Assembly (NCBI GenBank): GCA_947066105.1
Contig: CAMSYM010000002.1
Location: forward strand, 148,390-212,389
DNA length: 64,000 bases
Direction of reading: 5' to 3'
Source of the DNA: an uncultured Clostridia bacterium
GTDB lineage: Bacteria > Bacillota > Clostridia > Christensenellales > Pumilibacteraceae
The notes beneath the pieces are model-generated. The model was not told where the DNA came from. It worked only from the letters and a program-made list of their open reading frames with translations, and did no database searches. The translations under genes were made by a program, and so were the position numbers. The first letter of the stretch is position 1. Each line of letters opens with the position of its first letter. Below are positions 1-13,301 of the stretch, piece by piece.

Positions 1-67
1 CCCGCTGTGATAATCGGCGGGGCGTTCGTTATTTTGCTTTATATTATCGGATCGTTACTTGACTCGA

Positions 68-3631
<3,564 letters not shown>

Positions 3632-3687
3632 TTACGTGTTTAAGCGTCGGCGCGTGAAAATTATGTAACGCCCGACACGCCTTCTAT

Positions 3688-3716
3688 ATTATATATCTAT
3701 CTACGGACAAAGTCAA
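3688..3716 (-). promoter_or_regulatory. Sigma-A promoter for PFOR
   Basis: Minus strand TTGACT - 17 bp - TATAAT, upstream of the PFOR start. Confidence 0.7.
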
Positions 3717-3840
3717 GACCATAGCCGAAGTTTATACGATTTTAAGCGTAAATAGTCGGGTCGCCGTCAATCGATTGACAGCGCGGGCGGCTTGGTGTTA
3801 AAATAACGTTCGGTGACTTTTTGGCACGGAGCGTTACGAA

Positions 3841-4035
3841 ATGATAAGACCCACGACCGAACGGATAATAAGCATAGCCGCCGAGATCGGACTCGATCTG
3901 ACGGCGGACGAGCGGGCGACTATGCCCGACCATTTGCAAAGGCAGGTCGAAAAGTTTTCGGCGCTTACGGAGATCGACGTCGACGGCGTTTCGCCGTTGT
4001 TCGACGTTTTTCGCGACGGGACCGACGGGCGGTGA
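3841..4035 (+). CDS. gatC: Short GatC-like subunit of aspartyl/glutamyl-tRNA amidotransferase
   Basis: 64 aa; IISIAAEIGLDLTADERATMPDHLQRQVEKFSALTEIDVDGVSPLF resembles GatC; 4 bp upstream of gatA. Confidence 0.7.
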   Translation: MIRPTTERIISIAAEIGLDLTADERATMPDHLQRQVEKFSALTEIDVDGVSPLFDVFRDGTDGR

Positions 4036-4039
4036 GCGT

Positions 4040-5371
4040 ATGGAAATAACCGACCTGTCCTTGTCGGAGCTTGCGGCGGCGTTGCGCGAAAAACGCGTTT
4101 CCGCCGTCGAAGCAACGCGCGCGTGCCTGGACAAAATACATAAAACGGAAGATCTGAATAATTTCATCACGCTGTGCGAGACTCGCGCTATGCGCGCCGC
4201 GGCGAATGCGGACGAGCGGCTCGCGCGCGGGGATTTTTCTCCGCTGTGCGGCGTGCCTGTCGCCGTTAAAGATAATATAAGCGTGCGCGGAGTACGCTGT
4301 ACCTGCGGTTCGCGGCTGTTCGACGGGCATGTGTCCGACCGCGACGCGACGGTCGTGCAACGGCTGGAAAGCGCAGGCGCGGTTATAATAGGCAAGACCA
4401 ATATGGACGAGCTTGCGATGGGCAGTACAAACGAAAGCTCGGCATACGGTGCGGTAAAAAACGCGCTCGACGTTACGCGCGTGCCGGGCGGAAGTTCGGG
4501 CGGGTCTGCCAATTGCGTTGCGGCAAAACAGGTGTTCGGCGCGCTCGGCACGGACACGGGCGGATCGATCCGTCAGCCCGCGGCGTATTGCGGAACGGTC
4601 GGGCTTAAACCGACGTTCGGCGCGACGCCGACCGACGGGTTGACGGGGTTTTGTCGTTCGCTCGATACGATAGGCGTTTTCGCGCGCGATTGCGACGACG
4701 CCGCGACGCTGTTCGGTGCGGTGTGCGGTCGCTGCGAAACGTGTTTGCTCGACGGCGACGTTCGCGGTAAAACGATAGGCGTTGCCGACGAATTTTTCGC
4801 CGCGCCCGTCGACGACGGCGTGCGTTGCGCATTCGACGGCGCGGTAAAGCGCTTGCAAAGGGCGGGCGCAAAGATCGTGCGCGTGTCTTTGATCTCGTTC
4901 GACGCGGCGTTGTCTGCATATCATGTGTTATCGTCGGCGGAAGCGGCGGAGAGCATATTGCGGTTTTTCGGCGACAATAAAAGCATGCTCGATAAAGCGG
5001 GCGCGGAAGTCCGTAGGCGGATAATGACGGGGACTTACGTAAGAACGGGCGAGAATTACGATGAAATATACGTGCGTGCCGCAAAGGTGCGGGCGGTTAT
5101 AAAAAGCCGATACGAAAGCGCGCTCGAACTGTGCGACGCGGTGGTAAGTCCCGCGACTTCTTCCGCGGCGACAAAGCTCGGCGAAAAAAACGATCCGATA
5201 AAAACGCACAACGGCGATTATTTTTTGGCGGGCGCGAGCCTTGCGGGATTGCCCGCGGCGAGCGTGCCGTGCGGCGTTGCGGACGGATTGCCCGTCGGCA
5301 TGCAGATAATAGGCGGGCGAGACCGCGAACGCGAAATATTGAATATCGGCAAAGCGGTCATGCGGTATTGA
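4040..5371 (+). CDS. gatA: Aspartyl/glutamyl-tRNA(Asn/Gln) amidotransferase subunit A
   Basis: Amidase signature: VAVKDNISVRG (Lys) and GGSSGGSANCVAAKQVFGALGTDTGGSIRQPAAYCG (Ser-cisSer-Lys). Confidence 0.93.
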   Translation: MEITDLSLSELAAALREKRVSAVEATRACLDKIHKTEDLNNFITLCETRAMRAAANADERLARGDFSPLCGVPVAVKDNISVRGVRCTCGSRLFDGHVSDRDATVVQRLESAGAVIIGKTNMDELAMGSTNESSAYGAVKNALDVTRVPGGSSGGSANCVAAKQVFGALGTDTGGSIRQPAAYCGTVGLKPTFGATPTDGLTGFCRSLDTIGVFARDCDDAATLFGAVCGRCETCLLDGDVRGKTIGVADEFFAAPVDDGVRCAFDGAVKRLQRAGAKIVRVSLISFDAALSAYHVLSSAEAAESILRFFGDNKSMLDKAGAEVRRRIMTGTYVRTGENYDEIYVRAAKVRAVIKSRYESALELCDAVVSPATSSAATKLGEKNDPIKTHNGDYFLAGASLAGLPAASVPCGVADGLPVGMQIIGGRDREREILNIGKAVMRY

Positions 5372-5464
5372 CGGTCGATATCGAATACGCGATAGTCGAT
5401 AGATCATTTTTATACGATAGTCGGTTGCGCGCATTATTAATCGGCGAATGCGCACAATATCGGT

Positions 5465-6877
5465 ATGGAAAATGTCGAGCGGATAAAGGGCAAGTTCGAA
5501 ACGCCCGAAAATATAACGACTCACGAATTTAAATGCGGGCAAAAGGACTGCGCCGTTCTCGTTCATCCCGACCTTAGCGACGTGCAAACCGTGCGCGCCG
5601 TTATTTACGCTATCAAGCGTTGCGACAGAAAGATAAATACGCTCGACGATTTTTCCGAATTCGCCGTTCTCGAATACGATATAAACATATCGTCGGACGT
5701 TGACGACTGCACGAACAAGCTTCTTAACGGCGACGTTATACTGTGTATCGACGGCGATCGGCGTTACGCAGTTATCAATGCGCGCTCGTACACGACGCGC
5801 GGCATAACCGAGCCGCCCACCGAAACGGTTATGCGCGGTCCGCGCGAAGGGTTTATCGAGGATTTAAAAACCAACCTTTCGCTGTTGGAGCGTCGGCTCA
5901 AAACGCCCGACTTCGCCATAGAACGGATGGAGATAGGGCGAAAAACAAAGACCAACGTCGCGCTGTGCTATTTAAAATCGGTCGCCGCGCCGCGCGTTGT
6001 CAAAAAGATAAAACAGCGGCTTAAAAAGATAGACATCGACGGCATAGTCGACAGCAATTATCTGTTGCCGTATCTCGAAGAAAAACCGTACTCGTTGTTT
6101 TCGCAAGCGGGCATAAGCGAAAAACCGGACGTCGTGGCGGCGAAAATGCTCGAAGGACGCGTAGCGCTCGTCGTGGACGGTTCGCCTATGGTCGTGACAT
6201 TGCCCTTTCTTTTGATAGAGGAATTTCAGTCTGGCGAAGATTATTATCAACGCTCGATGTACAGCACGTTCGTACGCGTGTTGAGATATTTGGGGCTGAT
6301 ACTCGCGACGCTGTTGCCGGGCGCGTACGTCGCGTTGCAGAATTTTCATTACACGCTGATACCCGTGCGGTTCATGATAACGCTCATGACCGCAATAAAG
6401 GGCTTGCCGCTGTCGCCCATGGCGGAAACGTTGTTCGTTTTGGTGCTGTTCGAGATAATACGCGAGGCGAGCGTACGCATGCCGCGCGCCGTCGGCATGG
6501 CGATGAGCATAGTGGGCGCGCTCGTTTTGGGCGAGACCGCCGTCAATGCGGGCATAATAAGCTCGCCCGCGGTAATGGTGACGGCGCTGTCGTCGATCGC
6601 GTTGTTTACCGTGCCTAACCTTATAGGTCCCATGAGCGTTTTGCGGCTTATATACACGCTCGTCGGCGGACTGTGCGGGTTGTTCGGGCTGACTATCGCC
6701 GTGCTGTTCAGTCTGCATTACGTTTGCGCGCTCAATGCGTACGACGCGCCGTATCTTGCGCCGTTCTCGCCGTTAGTGTATTCCGATTTCAAGGACGCCG
6801 TCGACCGCGCGCCGTTGATTCAAATGAAAAAACGCCCGCAAAGCATTCCCAACATCAACGAGACGCGTCAAGGGTGA
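5465..6877 (+). CDS. Spore germination protein, GerA family (GerAA/GerKA-like)
   Basis: TVMRGPREGFIEDLKTNLSLLERRLKTPDF plus C-terminal multi-TM region; typical gerA-B-C gene order. Confidence 0.9.
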   Translation: MENVERIKGKFETPENITTHEFKCGQKDCAVLVHPDLSDVQTVRAVIYAIKRCDRKINTLDDFSEFAVLEYDINISSDVDDCTNKLLNGDVILCIDGDRRYAVINARSYTTRGITEPPTETVMRGPREGFIEDLKTNLSLLERRLKTPDFAIERMEIGRKTKTNVALCYLKSVAAPRVVKKIKQRLKKIDIDGIVDSNYLLPYLEEKPYSLFSQAGISEKPDVVAAKMLEGRVALVVDGSPMVVTLPFLLIEEFQSGEDYYQRSMYSTFVRVLRYLGLILATLLPGAYVALQNFHYTLIPVRFMITLMTAIKGLPLSPMAETLFVLVLFEIIREASVRMPRAVGMAMSIVGALVLGETAVNAGIISSPAVMVTALSSIALFTVPNLIGPMSVLRLIYTLVGGLCGLFGLTIAVLFSLHYVCALNAYDAPYLAPFSPLVYSDFKDAVDRAPLIQMKKRPQSIPNINETRQG

Positions 6878-6927
6878 TATGACCGTTTTTCTTAAATTAC
6901 GCACTATGCATCATGCATTATCTACAT

Positions 6928-8097
6928 ATGGATAATCAAGCGACAAACACGGATAAGCTCGAAACCAAGCAAGCTACGGGCAAGCAGTTTACGGCGATAA
7001 TATTCATACTCGCGCTCGCGACGAAAATGTTTTTATTGCCCATATTTTTGATACAGGCTACGGGACGCGACGCGTACATCGTCATGGCGATAGGCGGTGC
7101 GTTCGACCTTGCGATGCTGGGCGTGACGATAGCCGCCGTATGTTTGAGCGGAGAACGCAATCTGTTTGAACTGTTGACCGCCGTTTTCGGAAAAGTCGCG
7201 GCAAAGACGATCACGGCGGTGTTTGCGCTGTTTATGTTTTTCAAACTGAATATCTGCGTAGCCGAAGCGCTGTTGTTTTATGCGGATAACGTGTTTACCG
7301 ATTTCAGCGTGTCCGTGCTTATATTCGTTTTGCTGTTCTTTTTCGTTGCGGTAGGCAAGCACACATTGCGCGCGCTGTGTCGACTCAACGAGTTGATAAT
7401 ACCGATAGTCGTGGTGTGCCTTGCCATATTGATCACGATAGTGCTTATGACGGGGTTCGATCTTGCCAATATTTTTCCGTCGTTGCGCGATCCCGCGGCG
7501 TTCAAAAGCGGGTTGTTCAGGCATTCGGCGTGGTCGGGTGATTTTACGCCACTCATACTGTTTATAGGTCGTACCAAAACGAAGAAATTTACCGGACTTT
7601 TCGGCGCGGCGAGCGGCGTTTCGGGCATGTGCGTCGCCGTGTTTTTTACGCTCGTAATGAGCGCGGCGTTCGGCAACGTGCCTGTGCTCGTGGACACGAG
7701 CACCAACCTTTCGAGCATTCTGCAATTTTCGATAGGCAACGTTTACGGGCGCATCGACATGTTTTCGTCGGTGCTGTGGAGCGTGTCGGTGTTTATCGAA
7801 AGCGCGCTGTTCTTTTACGCGACGTGCCGTTGCGTAGCGTTCGTTATAGGAAAAAACGCGCATGTCGCCATATCGCTCGGCGTATGCGTGCTGTTGTATT
7901 TTTCACAGGTGTTTTTCATGACCGATCAAACCATATTTTCGTTCGTTGTCACGTCGTACGCGAGCGCGATCGCAACGCCGACGCTCGCCGCGGTCATCCC
8001 GTTGCTGTCGCTCGTTTGCGTGCTTATCGGGCGTAAAAAGCACGACGGGAGCATGTCGCCCGCGCAAACGGGAATGCGTGCGGAGGAAAGCAAATGA
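6928..8097 (+). CDS. Spore germination permease, GerAB/GerKB-like (APC superfamily)
   Basis: Multi-TM protein of about 390 aa between GerA and GerC homologues. ORF begins 6913; MDNQ at 6928 is the likelier start. Confidence 0.85.
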   Translation: MDNQATNTDKLETKQATGKQFTAIIFILALATKMFLLPIFLIQATGRDAYIVMAIGGAFDLAMLGVTIAAVCLSGERNLFELLTAVFGKVAAKTITAVFALFMFFKLNICVAEALLFYADNVFTDFSVSVLIFVLLFFFVAVGKHTLRALCRLNELIIPIVVVCLAILITIVLMTGFDLANIFPSLRDPAAFKSGLFRHSAWSGDFTPLILFIGRTKTKKFTGLFGAASGVSGMCVAVFFTLVMSAAFGNVPVLVDTSTNLSSILQFSIGNVYGRIDMFSSVLWSVSVFIESALFFYATCRCVAFVIGKNAHVAISLGVCVLLYFSQVFFMTDQTIFSFVVTSYASAIATPTLAAVIPLLSLVCVLIGRKKHDGSMSPAQTGMRAEESK

Positions 8098-9281
8098 CGA
8101 CGCAAAAGAAACTGTTGATATATAAAATACTGATATTCGTTTTCGCGTTCATAGTCGCGTTTTTGCCGACTACGGTATCGCGCAGTCGCGAAGTCAACAG
8201 CCGCGTCATAGTCGAGATCCTCGGCATAGACGGCGGCGAAGAAATAGGCGTGACTGCGCAATACGTCATGCCGACGGGCGCGCAGGGTGCGACGAGCAAG
8301 GACACCGTGTCCGTCAAAGGCAAGACCTTGCAAGAAGCCGTGGAAGCGCTGTCCACCGCGCTCGGGCGAAGAGCCGAGCTCGGACACTGTTCGATGGTTA
8401 TAGTGGGCGAGAACGTCGAACCCGAATTGCTCGGCACGCTCATGACGGCGACCGACGTTACGGCGGACGTGTATCTTGCCGCCGCCGAGAGCAAGGCGGA
8501 AGAGCTTGTGGGACAATTGACCGACTTCATGAAAAAGACGGGTGCGACCGATGCCGATTTTATAGCGTACGGCGCAAAAAAGTCGCACGTCGCGACAAAT
8601 ACGCTTTTGGGATTTTTGTGCGACATAGGCAGTGCGTCGCAAAGCTCGTTCATGCCGGTAGTCACCATGATAGAAAATTCCGACAAGCAGTCCGCGCAGA
8701 GCGGCGACGACGGCGGCGAAGGCGGGGGCGGCGAAGGCTCGCAAGGCGACGGAAGCGGCAAACAGGGCGGCGACGGCGGCGGCACGGGCATGAACGTGGA
8801 AAAGCTCGCGCTGTATTCGCCCGACGGACGATTGGGCGTGATCGACAAGGACGCGGCGCGCGGCGTTGCCTGGGTAAGCTCGCCGATAGAAAAGGGGATA
8901 GTGACGGCGACCGTGCAGGCGGACGGCGAAACGGTCGCCGAAGTGTCGGCGCGGCTTTTGAAAAAGCACGTCGATATAAAAACGTACGCAAAAACGAACT
9001 CGGCGAAGATCAAGGTGCGGGCGATAATCGAGCCGCGCGGCGATAAGTTCAACAAGCTCGACGCAAAGAACAGCGCGGCGGCGAGCAAGGCGATAAAGGA
9101 CGGGTTTTCCAAAGCGATAGAATCCGAACTGCGCGCGGCGAAAGAAAGCGCGGCGCTATACGGGTGCGACCCGCTGTTCATAGGCAAGACGTTTTACCGC
9201 TATTCGCCCGATTATTTCGAAACCGAATACGACGCGGGTTCTGTGGATATCGATTTCGACGTGGAAATAGTTATCAAGTGA
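8094..9281 (+). CDS. Ger(x)C family spore germination protein
   Basis: Third gene of the gerABC arrangement; overlaps the permease stop by 4 bp; N-terminal hydrophobic segment then SREVNSRVIVEILGID. Confidence 0.83.
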   Translation: MTTQKKLLIYKILIFVFAFIVAFLPTTVSRSREVNSRVIVEILGIDGGEEIGVTAQYVMPTGAQGATSKDTVSVKGKTLQEAVEALSTALGRRAELGHCSMVIVGENVEPELLGTLMTATDVTADVYLAAAESKAEELVGQLTDFMKKTGATDADFIAYGAKKSHVATNTLLGFLCDIGSASQSSFMPVVTMIENSDKQSAQSGDDGGEGGGGEGSQGDGSGKQGGDGGGTGMNVEKLALYSPDGRLGVIDKDAARGVAWVSSPIEKGIVTATVQADGETVAEVSARLLKKHVDIKTYAKTNSAKIKVRAIIEPRGDKFNKLDAKNSAAASKAIKDGFSKAIESELRAAKESAALYGCDPLFIGKTFYRYSPDYFETEYDAGSVDIDFDVEIVIK

Positions 9282-9344
9282 CGACGCTCCAACGAAGCGG
9301 TATCATAGATCCGTCGAATATTTGTAAGACAGCCGTAAAAAAAC

Positions 9345-9373
9345 TTGACAAAGGTACTGCTGTCTTGTATAAT
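9345..9373 (+). promoter_or_regulatory. Sigma-A promoter for rpsU
   Basis: TTGACA - 17 bp - TATAAT, perfect consensus. Confidence 0.85.
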
Positions 9374-9414
9374 GTATAAGCATTCGGTATCCCGACGTGA
9401 AGGAGGTGTGAATA

Positions 9415-9588
9415 ATGGCAGTGATCCGTGTAGGAGAAAACGAATCTCTCGACAGCGCGCTCAAACGTTTTAAGCGTAAATGTCAAAAGGATAACATTCT
9501 CGGCGATATGCGCAAAAAGGAGTACTACGAAAAGCCCTCCGTCAAACGCAAGAAAAAGAAGGAAGCCGCTCGTAAGCGTTTCCGTTAA
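9415..9588 (+). CDS. rpsU: 30S ribosomal protein S21
   Basis: 57 aa ORF (below the ORF-track cutoff): [57 protein letters not shown]; strong RBS GAAGGAGGTG. Confidence 0.95.
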   Translation: MAVIRVGENESLDSALKRFKRKCQKDNILGDMRKKEYYEKPSVKRKKKKEAARKRFR

Positions 9589-9839
9589 GCACATATGCTT
9601 CGACATATACGGCGTCAGCCGTCGCACCGCTCTCGGTCGTGTAGGAGGATCTACACTCCCGCCGCTCGGTGTTCGGACTTCCTTGTCTATGTCGCGCCTA
9701 TGCGCTCAATGCGCTTTGTGATAAGTACCGTGCGGTACGGTGTTCAAAATCAAGAAGAATTATATACGGCTGTTGCCGTACTTAATTTATATCCGCGGCG
9801 TCGAGTTCGGCGCCGCTTTTCTGTTGCTTTATTTCAAAT

Positions 9840-9846
9840 TGTCGAA
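9840..9846 (+). promoter_or_regulatory. Candidate Spo0A box (TGTCGAA)
   Basis: Exact TGTCGAA in the context TTGTCGAAAAAA, upstream of the Spo0A-C-like gene. Confidence 0.4.
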
Positions 9847-9941
9847 AAAATTGTTTTTATGTGTTTTTCCGTTACACTATATATTCTTATGTGGTTTGAC
9901 GGCAAAACACAGCATATTGCGTTACACATAAATACACATAA

Positions 9942-9948
9942 TTCGACA
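9942..9948 (-). promoter_or_regulatory. Candidate Spo0A box (TTCGACA = TGTCGAA on the minus strand)
   Basis: Exact inverse 0A-box core about 90 bp upstream of the ATG at 10036. Confidence 0.4.
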
Positions 9949-10035
9949 AAATGGACCGCATTTTAACCGTTGACTTTTCCAATGATATGCGATTTAATGG
10001 GATTACTCTTCGAGCGATCGAAAAAGGAGGTAGCA

Positions 10036-10362
10036 ATGGAAAGACGCGATTTTATAGTCGGAACGTTAGTGCGGACGGGATTCCGTTCGTCGCTCAAAGG
10101 TTTCGGACAATTCTGTATGTGTGTTGAAATGTACACCGACGACCGTTCGGCAACCATAGAAAGCATATACTCGCGCGTGGCGCGGTATTGCAATTGTACA
10201 AAAAGCTCGGTCGAAAAGAATTTGCGCCGACTGTTTGAGAGTTCCAATGCGCGTTCGGCGATAGGCGGGTTGTTCGGTATGGATTGCACCGAATCGGGCA
10301 ACAAAGAGATCGTCGCAACGTTTTCCAATTATGTGGAATTGCAACACGACGAGTACGCTTAG
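10036..10362 (+). CDS. Stand-alone Spo0A C-terminal (DNA-binding) domain-like protein
   Basis: 108 aa from the ATG at 10036 (RBS AAAGGAGG). Pattern LKGFGQFCMCVEMYTDDRSATIESIYSRVARYCNCTKSSVEKNLRRLFESS resembles the Spo0A C-terminal region (hIKGY..LREAI...Y......ITK.LYP.IAK.FNTT.S.VERAIRHAIE). No receiver domain. Confidence 0.72.
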   Translation: MERRDFIVGTLVRTGFRSSLKGFGQFCMCVEMYTDDRSATIESIYSRVARYCNCTKSSVEKNLRRLFESSNARSAIGGLFGMDCTESGNKEIVATFSNYVELQHDEYA

Positions 10363-10375
10363 TACGTTGCAATAC

Positions 10376-10409
10376 AAAAACGCGCGTCGTTACAACGACG
10401 CGCGTTTTT
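10376..10409. terminator. Bidirectional rho-independent terminator
   Basis: Perfect 15-bp stem AAAAACGCGCGTCGT-TACA-ACGACGCGCGTTTTT between convergent genes. Confidence 0.93.
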
Positions 10410-10430
10410 GTATGTGCGTAAATATTCGGT

Positions 10431-11807
10431 TTATTTTGTACTTTTCACCGCCGCGCGCAGGACGCTTATTTGGCGTTTAAGCTCGTCGGGCGCGCAACCG
10501 CCTATCGTTTTACGCCTTGCGACGGCGCTTTGCGGCAGTACGGCTGTTTTTATACCGTCGTCGAACAGGTCGGAAAACGCTTTGTACTCGGCTGCCGTCA
10601 TGTCTTGCAGAGTTTTGCCGTTTTGTATGCACCACAGCACGATCTTGCCCGTGATCTCGTGCGCCGTGCGGAACGGCAAGCCCTTGCTTGCGAGATAGTC
10701 GGCGCATTCCGTCGCGCACGAGTATCCGCCCGCGGCGGCGGCTGTCAGCTTGTCGCGTGCGAACGTCGCTTTTGGTACGAACGCGGTAAAAACGCGCAAG
10801 CACAGCGACAGCGTTTTATGCGCGTCGAAAATCGGTTCTTTGTCTTCCTGCATGTCTTTATTGTAGGCGAGCGGCAGACCCTTCATCAGCGTGAGCACGG
10901 AAGTAAGATCGCCCAAAACGCGTCCGCACTTGCCGCGGAGCAGTTCGTTTACGTCGGGATTTTTCTTTTGCGGCATGATCGACGAGCCTGTGCTGTATTC
11001 GTCGGGCAAGATCAAGTAGCCGAATTCTTCGCCCGACCAGTACACGAATTCCTCGTTTATGCGCGAAAGGTGCAACATTATCTGCGCCGCGCACGACAGA
11101 TATTCGATAACGAAATCGCGGTCGCTCACGCCGTCCAAAGAGTTTTGCGTAACGCCGTCGAATCCGAGCAGTTTCGCTGTCAGTACGCGGTCGATGGGGA
11201 AGGTGGTGGACGCGCACGCGCCGCTGCCGAGCGGCAATACGTTTACGCGCTTGCGGCAGTCTGCGAGCCGTTCAGAGTCGCGCAGGAACATAAACGCATA
11301 CGCGCTCAAATAGTGTCCGAGCGTGGTGGGCTGTGCTTTTTGCATGTGCGTGTATGCCGGCATGGCAGTCGCGCTCTCGCTTTCCGCCTTGTCCGCAAGC
11401 GCGGTAACGAGCGATCTCAACAGCGCGATCGTTTCGTCGATCGCGTCGCGCACGTACAGCCGCGTGTCCGTCGCCACTTGATCGTTGCGGCTTCTCGCGG
11501 TGTGAAGTTTTTTGCCGACGTCGCCGACGCGCGAAACGAGTTCGTTTTCGACAAACGAATGTATGTCTTCCGCATCCGTTACTTCCAGTTTGCCGTCGTC
11601 TATATCGGCGAGTATGCGTTCGAGCGCGGTCTTTATCGTTTGCGCTTCCGACTTTTGTATTATGCCGCATTCGCCGAGCATGGTGCAGTGCGCTATCGAG
11701 CCGTTTATGTCCTGACGGTACATTTCGCGGTCGAACGGCAAAGAGTCGTTAAACTCTTCGGCGAGCGAGTCCAGTTGTTGCGTAAATCTTCCCGACCAAA
11801 GCTTCAT
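10431..11807 (-). CDS. argH: Argininosuccinate lyase
   Basis: MKLWSGRFTQQLDSLAEEFNDSLPFD...; GSSIMPQKKNPDVNEL signature. Start at 11807 (internal to the ORF 10431..11858). Confidence 0.97.
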   Translation of the reverse strand: MKLWSGRFTQQLDSLAEEFNDSLPFDREMYRQDINGSIAHCTMLGECGIIQKSEAQTIKTALERILADIDDGKLEVTDAEDIHSFVENELVSRVGDVGKKLHTARSRNDQVATDTRLYVRDAIDETIALLRSLVTALADKAESESATAMPAYTHMQKAQPTTLGHYLSAYAFMFLRDSERLADCRKRVNVLPLGSGACASTTFPIDRVLTAKLLGFDGVTQNSLDGVSDRDFVIEYLSCAAQIMLHLSRINEEFVYWSGEEFGYLILPDEYSTGSSIMPQKKNPDVNELLRGKCGRVLGDLTSVLTLMKGLPLAYNKDMQEDKEPIFDAHKTLSLCLRVFTAFVPKATFARDKLTAAAAGGYSCATECADYLASKGLPFRTAHEITGKIVLWCIQNGKTLQDMTAAEYKAFSDLFDDGIKTAVLPQSAVARRKTIGGCAPDELKRQISVLRAAVKSTK

Positions 11808-11881
11808 TGTATTACCTCGTGTGTGTTGTTTGCAGAAACGGATAAGAATGCCGCGCAAGCCCGATCTGCCGATCCTATACG

Positions 11882-11918
11882 AAAAAGCGAATATATCGAA
11901 TCGATACGTTCGCTTTTT
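11882..11918. terminator. Hairpin with flanking A/T runs in the argG-argH intergenic region
   Basis: AAAAAGCGAA...TTCGCTTTTT arms enclosing TATCGAATCGATA. Confidence 0.65.
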
Positions 11919-11947
11919 GCGCGTGGGAAATAAAAAGCATCCCTGCG

Positions 11948-13156
11948 TTATTTCTTTGTTCTTTCGAGCATTTTTGCGCGTACTTTCAGCGGCAAGCCGA
12001 ACAGATTGATAAAGCCCGCCGAATCCTTTTGGTCGTAGACTTCGTCCTCGCCGAAAGTGGCTATATCTTCGTCGTACAGCGAGTACGGGCTTGTCATGCC
12101 TGCGGGCGAGATCTTGCCCTTAAACAGTTTGAGCTTGGTCGTGCCCGTGACGTATTCCTGCGTGCTGTCTACGAACGCCGACAACGCTTCGCGGAGCGGG
12201 GTATACCACTTGCCGTCGTAAACGAGTTCGGCGAATTTGAGCGCGATATGCTCTTTAAAGTGCGCGGTGTCGCGGTCGAGCGTTATCTCTTCCAAATTCT
12301 TATGCGCCGCGTAGAGTATCGAGCCGGCGGGGTTTTCGTACACGCCGCGCGACTTCATGCCGACGAGCCTGTTTTCCACCATGTCGTCGACGCCCACGCC
12401 GTTGCGCGAGCCTATCTCGTTGAGCGCTTCTATTATTTTAACCGGCGAAAGCTTTTTGCCGTTGACGGATACAGGTATGCCTTTTACCCATTCGATCGTA
12501 ACGTATTCGGCAACGTCGGGCGTGTCCTTTATGGGCTTGCTTATCATGAGCATTTCGTCTTTGGGTTCGTTGGCGGGGTCTTCGAGATCCATGCCTTCGT
12601 GCGACAAATGCCAAAGATTGCGGTCCATGGAATAATTTGTCTTTTTGGTGACGGGAACTTCCAGCCCGTGCGCTACCGCATAATCGATCTCCTCGTCGCG
12701 CGACTTGATGTCCCAAATGCGCCACGGCGCGATTATCTTCATTTCGGGCGCGAGCGCTTTTATGGACAGCTCGAAGCGCACTTGGTCGTTGCCTTTGCCT
12801 GTGCAACCGTGGCATATGGCGTCCGCTTTTTCTTTTTTGGCTATTTCGACCAAGCGTTTGGCTATGACGGGGCGAGCGAACGACGTGCCGAGCAGATATT
12901 TGCCTTCGTACACAGCGCCCGCTTTGAGCGTGGGGAATATGCAGTCGGTGACGAATTCTTCGGTAAGGTCTTCTATGTACAGCTTTTCCGCGCCGCTCTT
13001 TTTGGCTTTTTCGTGGAGCGGAGCGAGTTCTTCGCCTTGCCCGACGTCGGCGGCTACCGCTATGACTTCACAGTCGTAGTTTTCTTTGAGCCACGGAATG
13101 ATTATGGTAGTGTCGAGTCCGCCCGAATACGCCAAAACGACTTTCATTTTTGCCAT
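11948..13156 (-). CDS. argG: Argininosuccinate synthase
   Basis: [44 protein letters not shown]. Confidence 0.98.
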   Translation of the reverse strand: MAKMKVVLAYSGGLDTTIIIPWLKENYDCEVIAVAADVGQGEELAPLHEKAKKSGAEKLYIEDLTEEFVTDCIFPTLKAGAVYEGKYLLGTSFARPVIAKRLVEIAKKEKADAICHGCTGKGNDQVRFELSIKALAPEMKIIAPWRIWDIKSRDEEIDYAVAHGLEVPVTKKTNYSMDRNLWHLSHEGMDLEDPANEPKDEMLMISKPIKDTPDVAEYVTIEWVKGIPVSVNGKKLSPVKIIEALNEIGSRNGVGVDDMVENRLVGMKSRGVYENPAGSILYAAHKNLEEITLDRDTAHFKEHIALKFAELVYDGKWYTPLREALSAFVDSTQEYVTGTTKLKLFKGKISPAGMTSPYSLYDEDIATFGEDEVYDQKDSAGFINLFGLPLKVRAKMLERTKK

Positions 13157-13301
13157 GATATGATGTTCTCCTTATATATAGTGTGATTATACCGTAAGTA
13201 CACGATAAGTATACAACATCGACGGACAAAACGCAATTGTTTTCCGCAGAAATCGCGGCATTGCGCATGTGAAAAAACGCCGAAATTTTTTGCGATAACG
13301 G

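Noticed and set aside
9740-9966. Small ORFs (63-123 aa) between rpsU and the Spo0A-C-like gene
   Set aside because: No RBS, no recognisable family, atypical composition compared with neighbouring genes; treated as intergenic leader.
13157-13301. Well-defined promoter and ArgR box for argG
   Set aside because: A minus-strand TATAAT (13186-13191) exists but no good -35 at 16-18 bp and no convincing ArgR box, so not reported.
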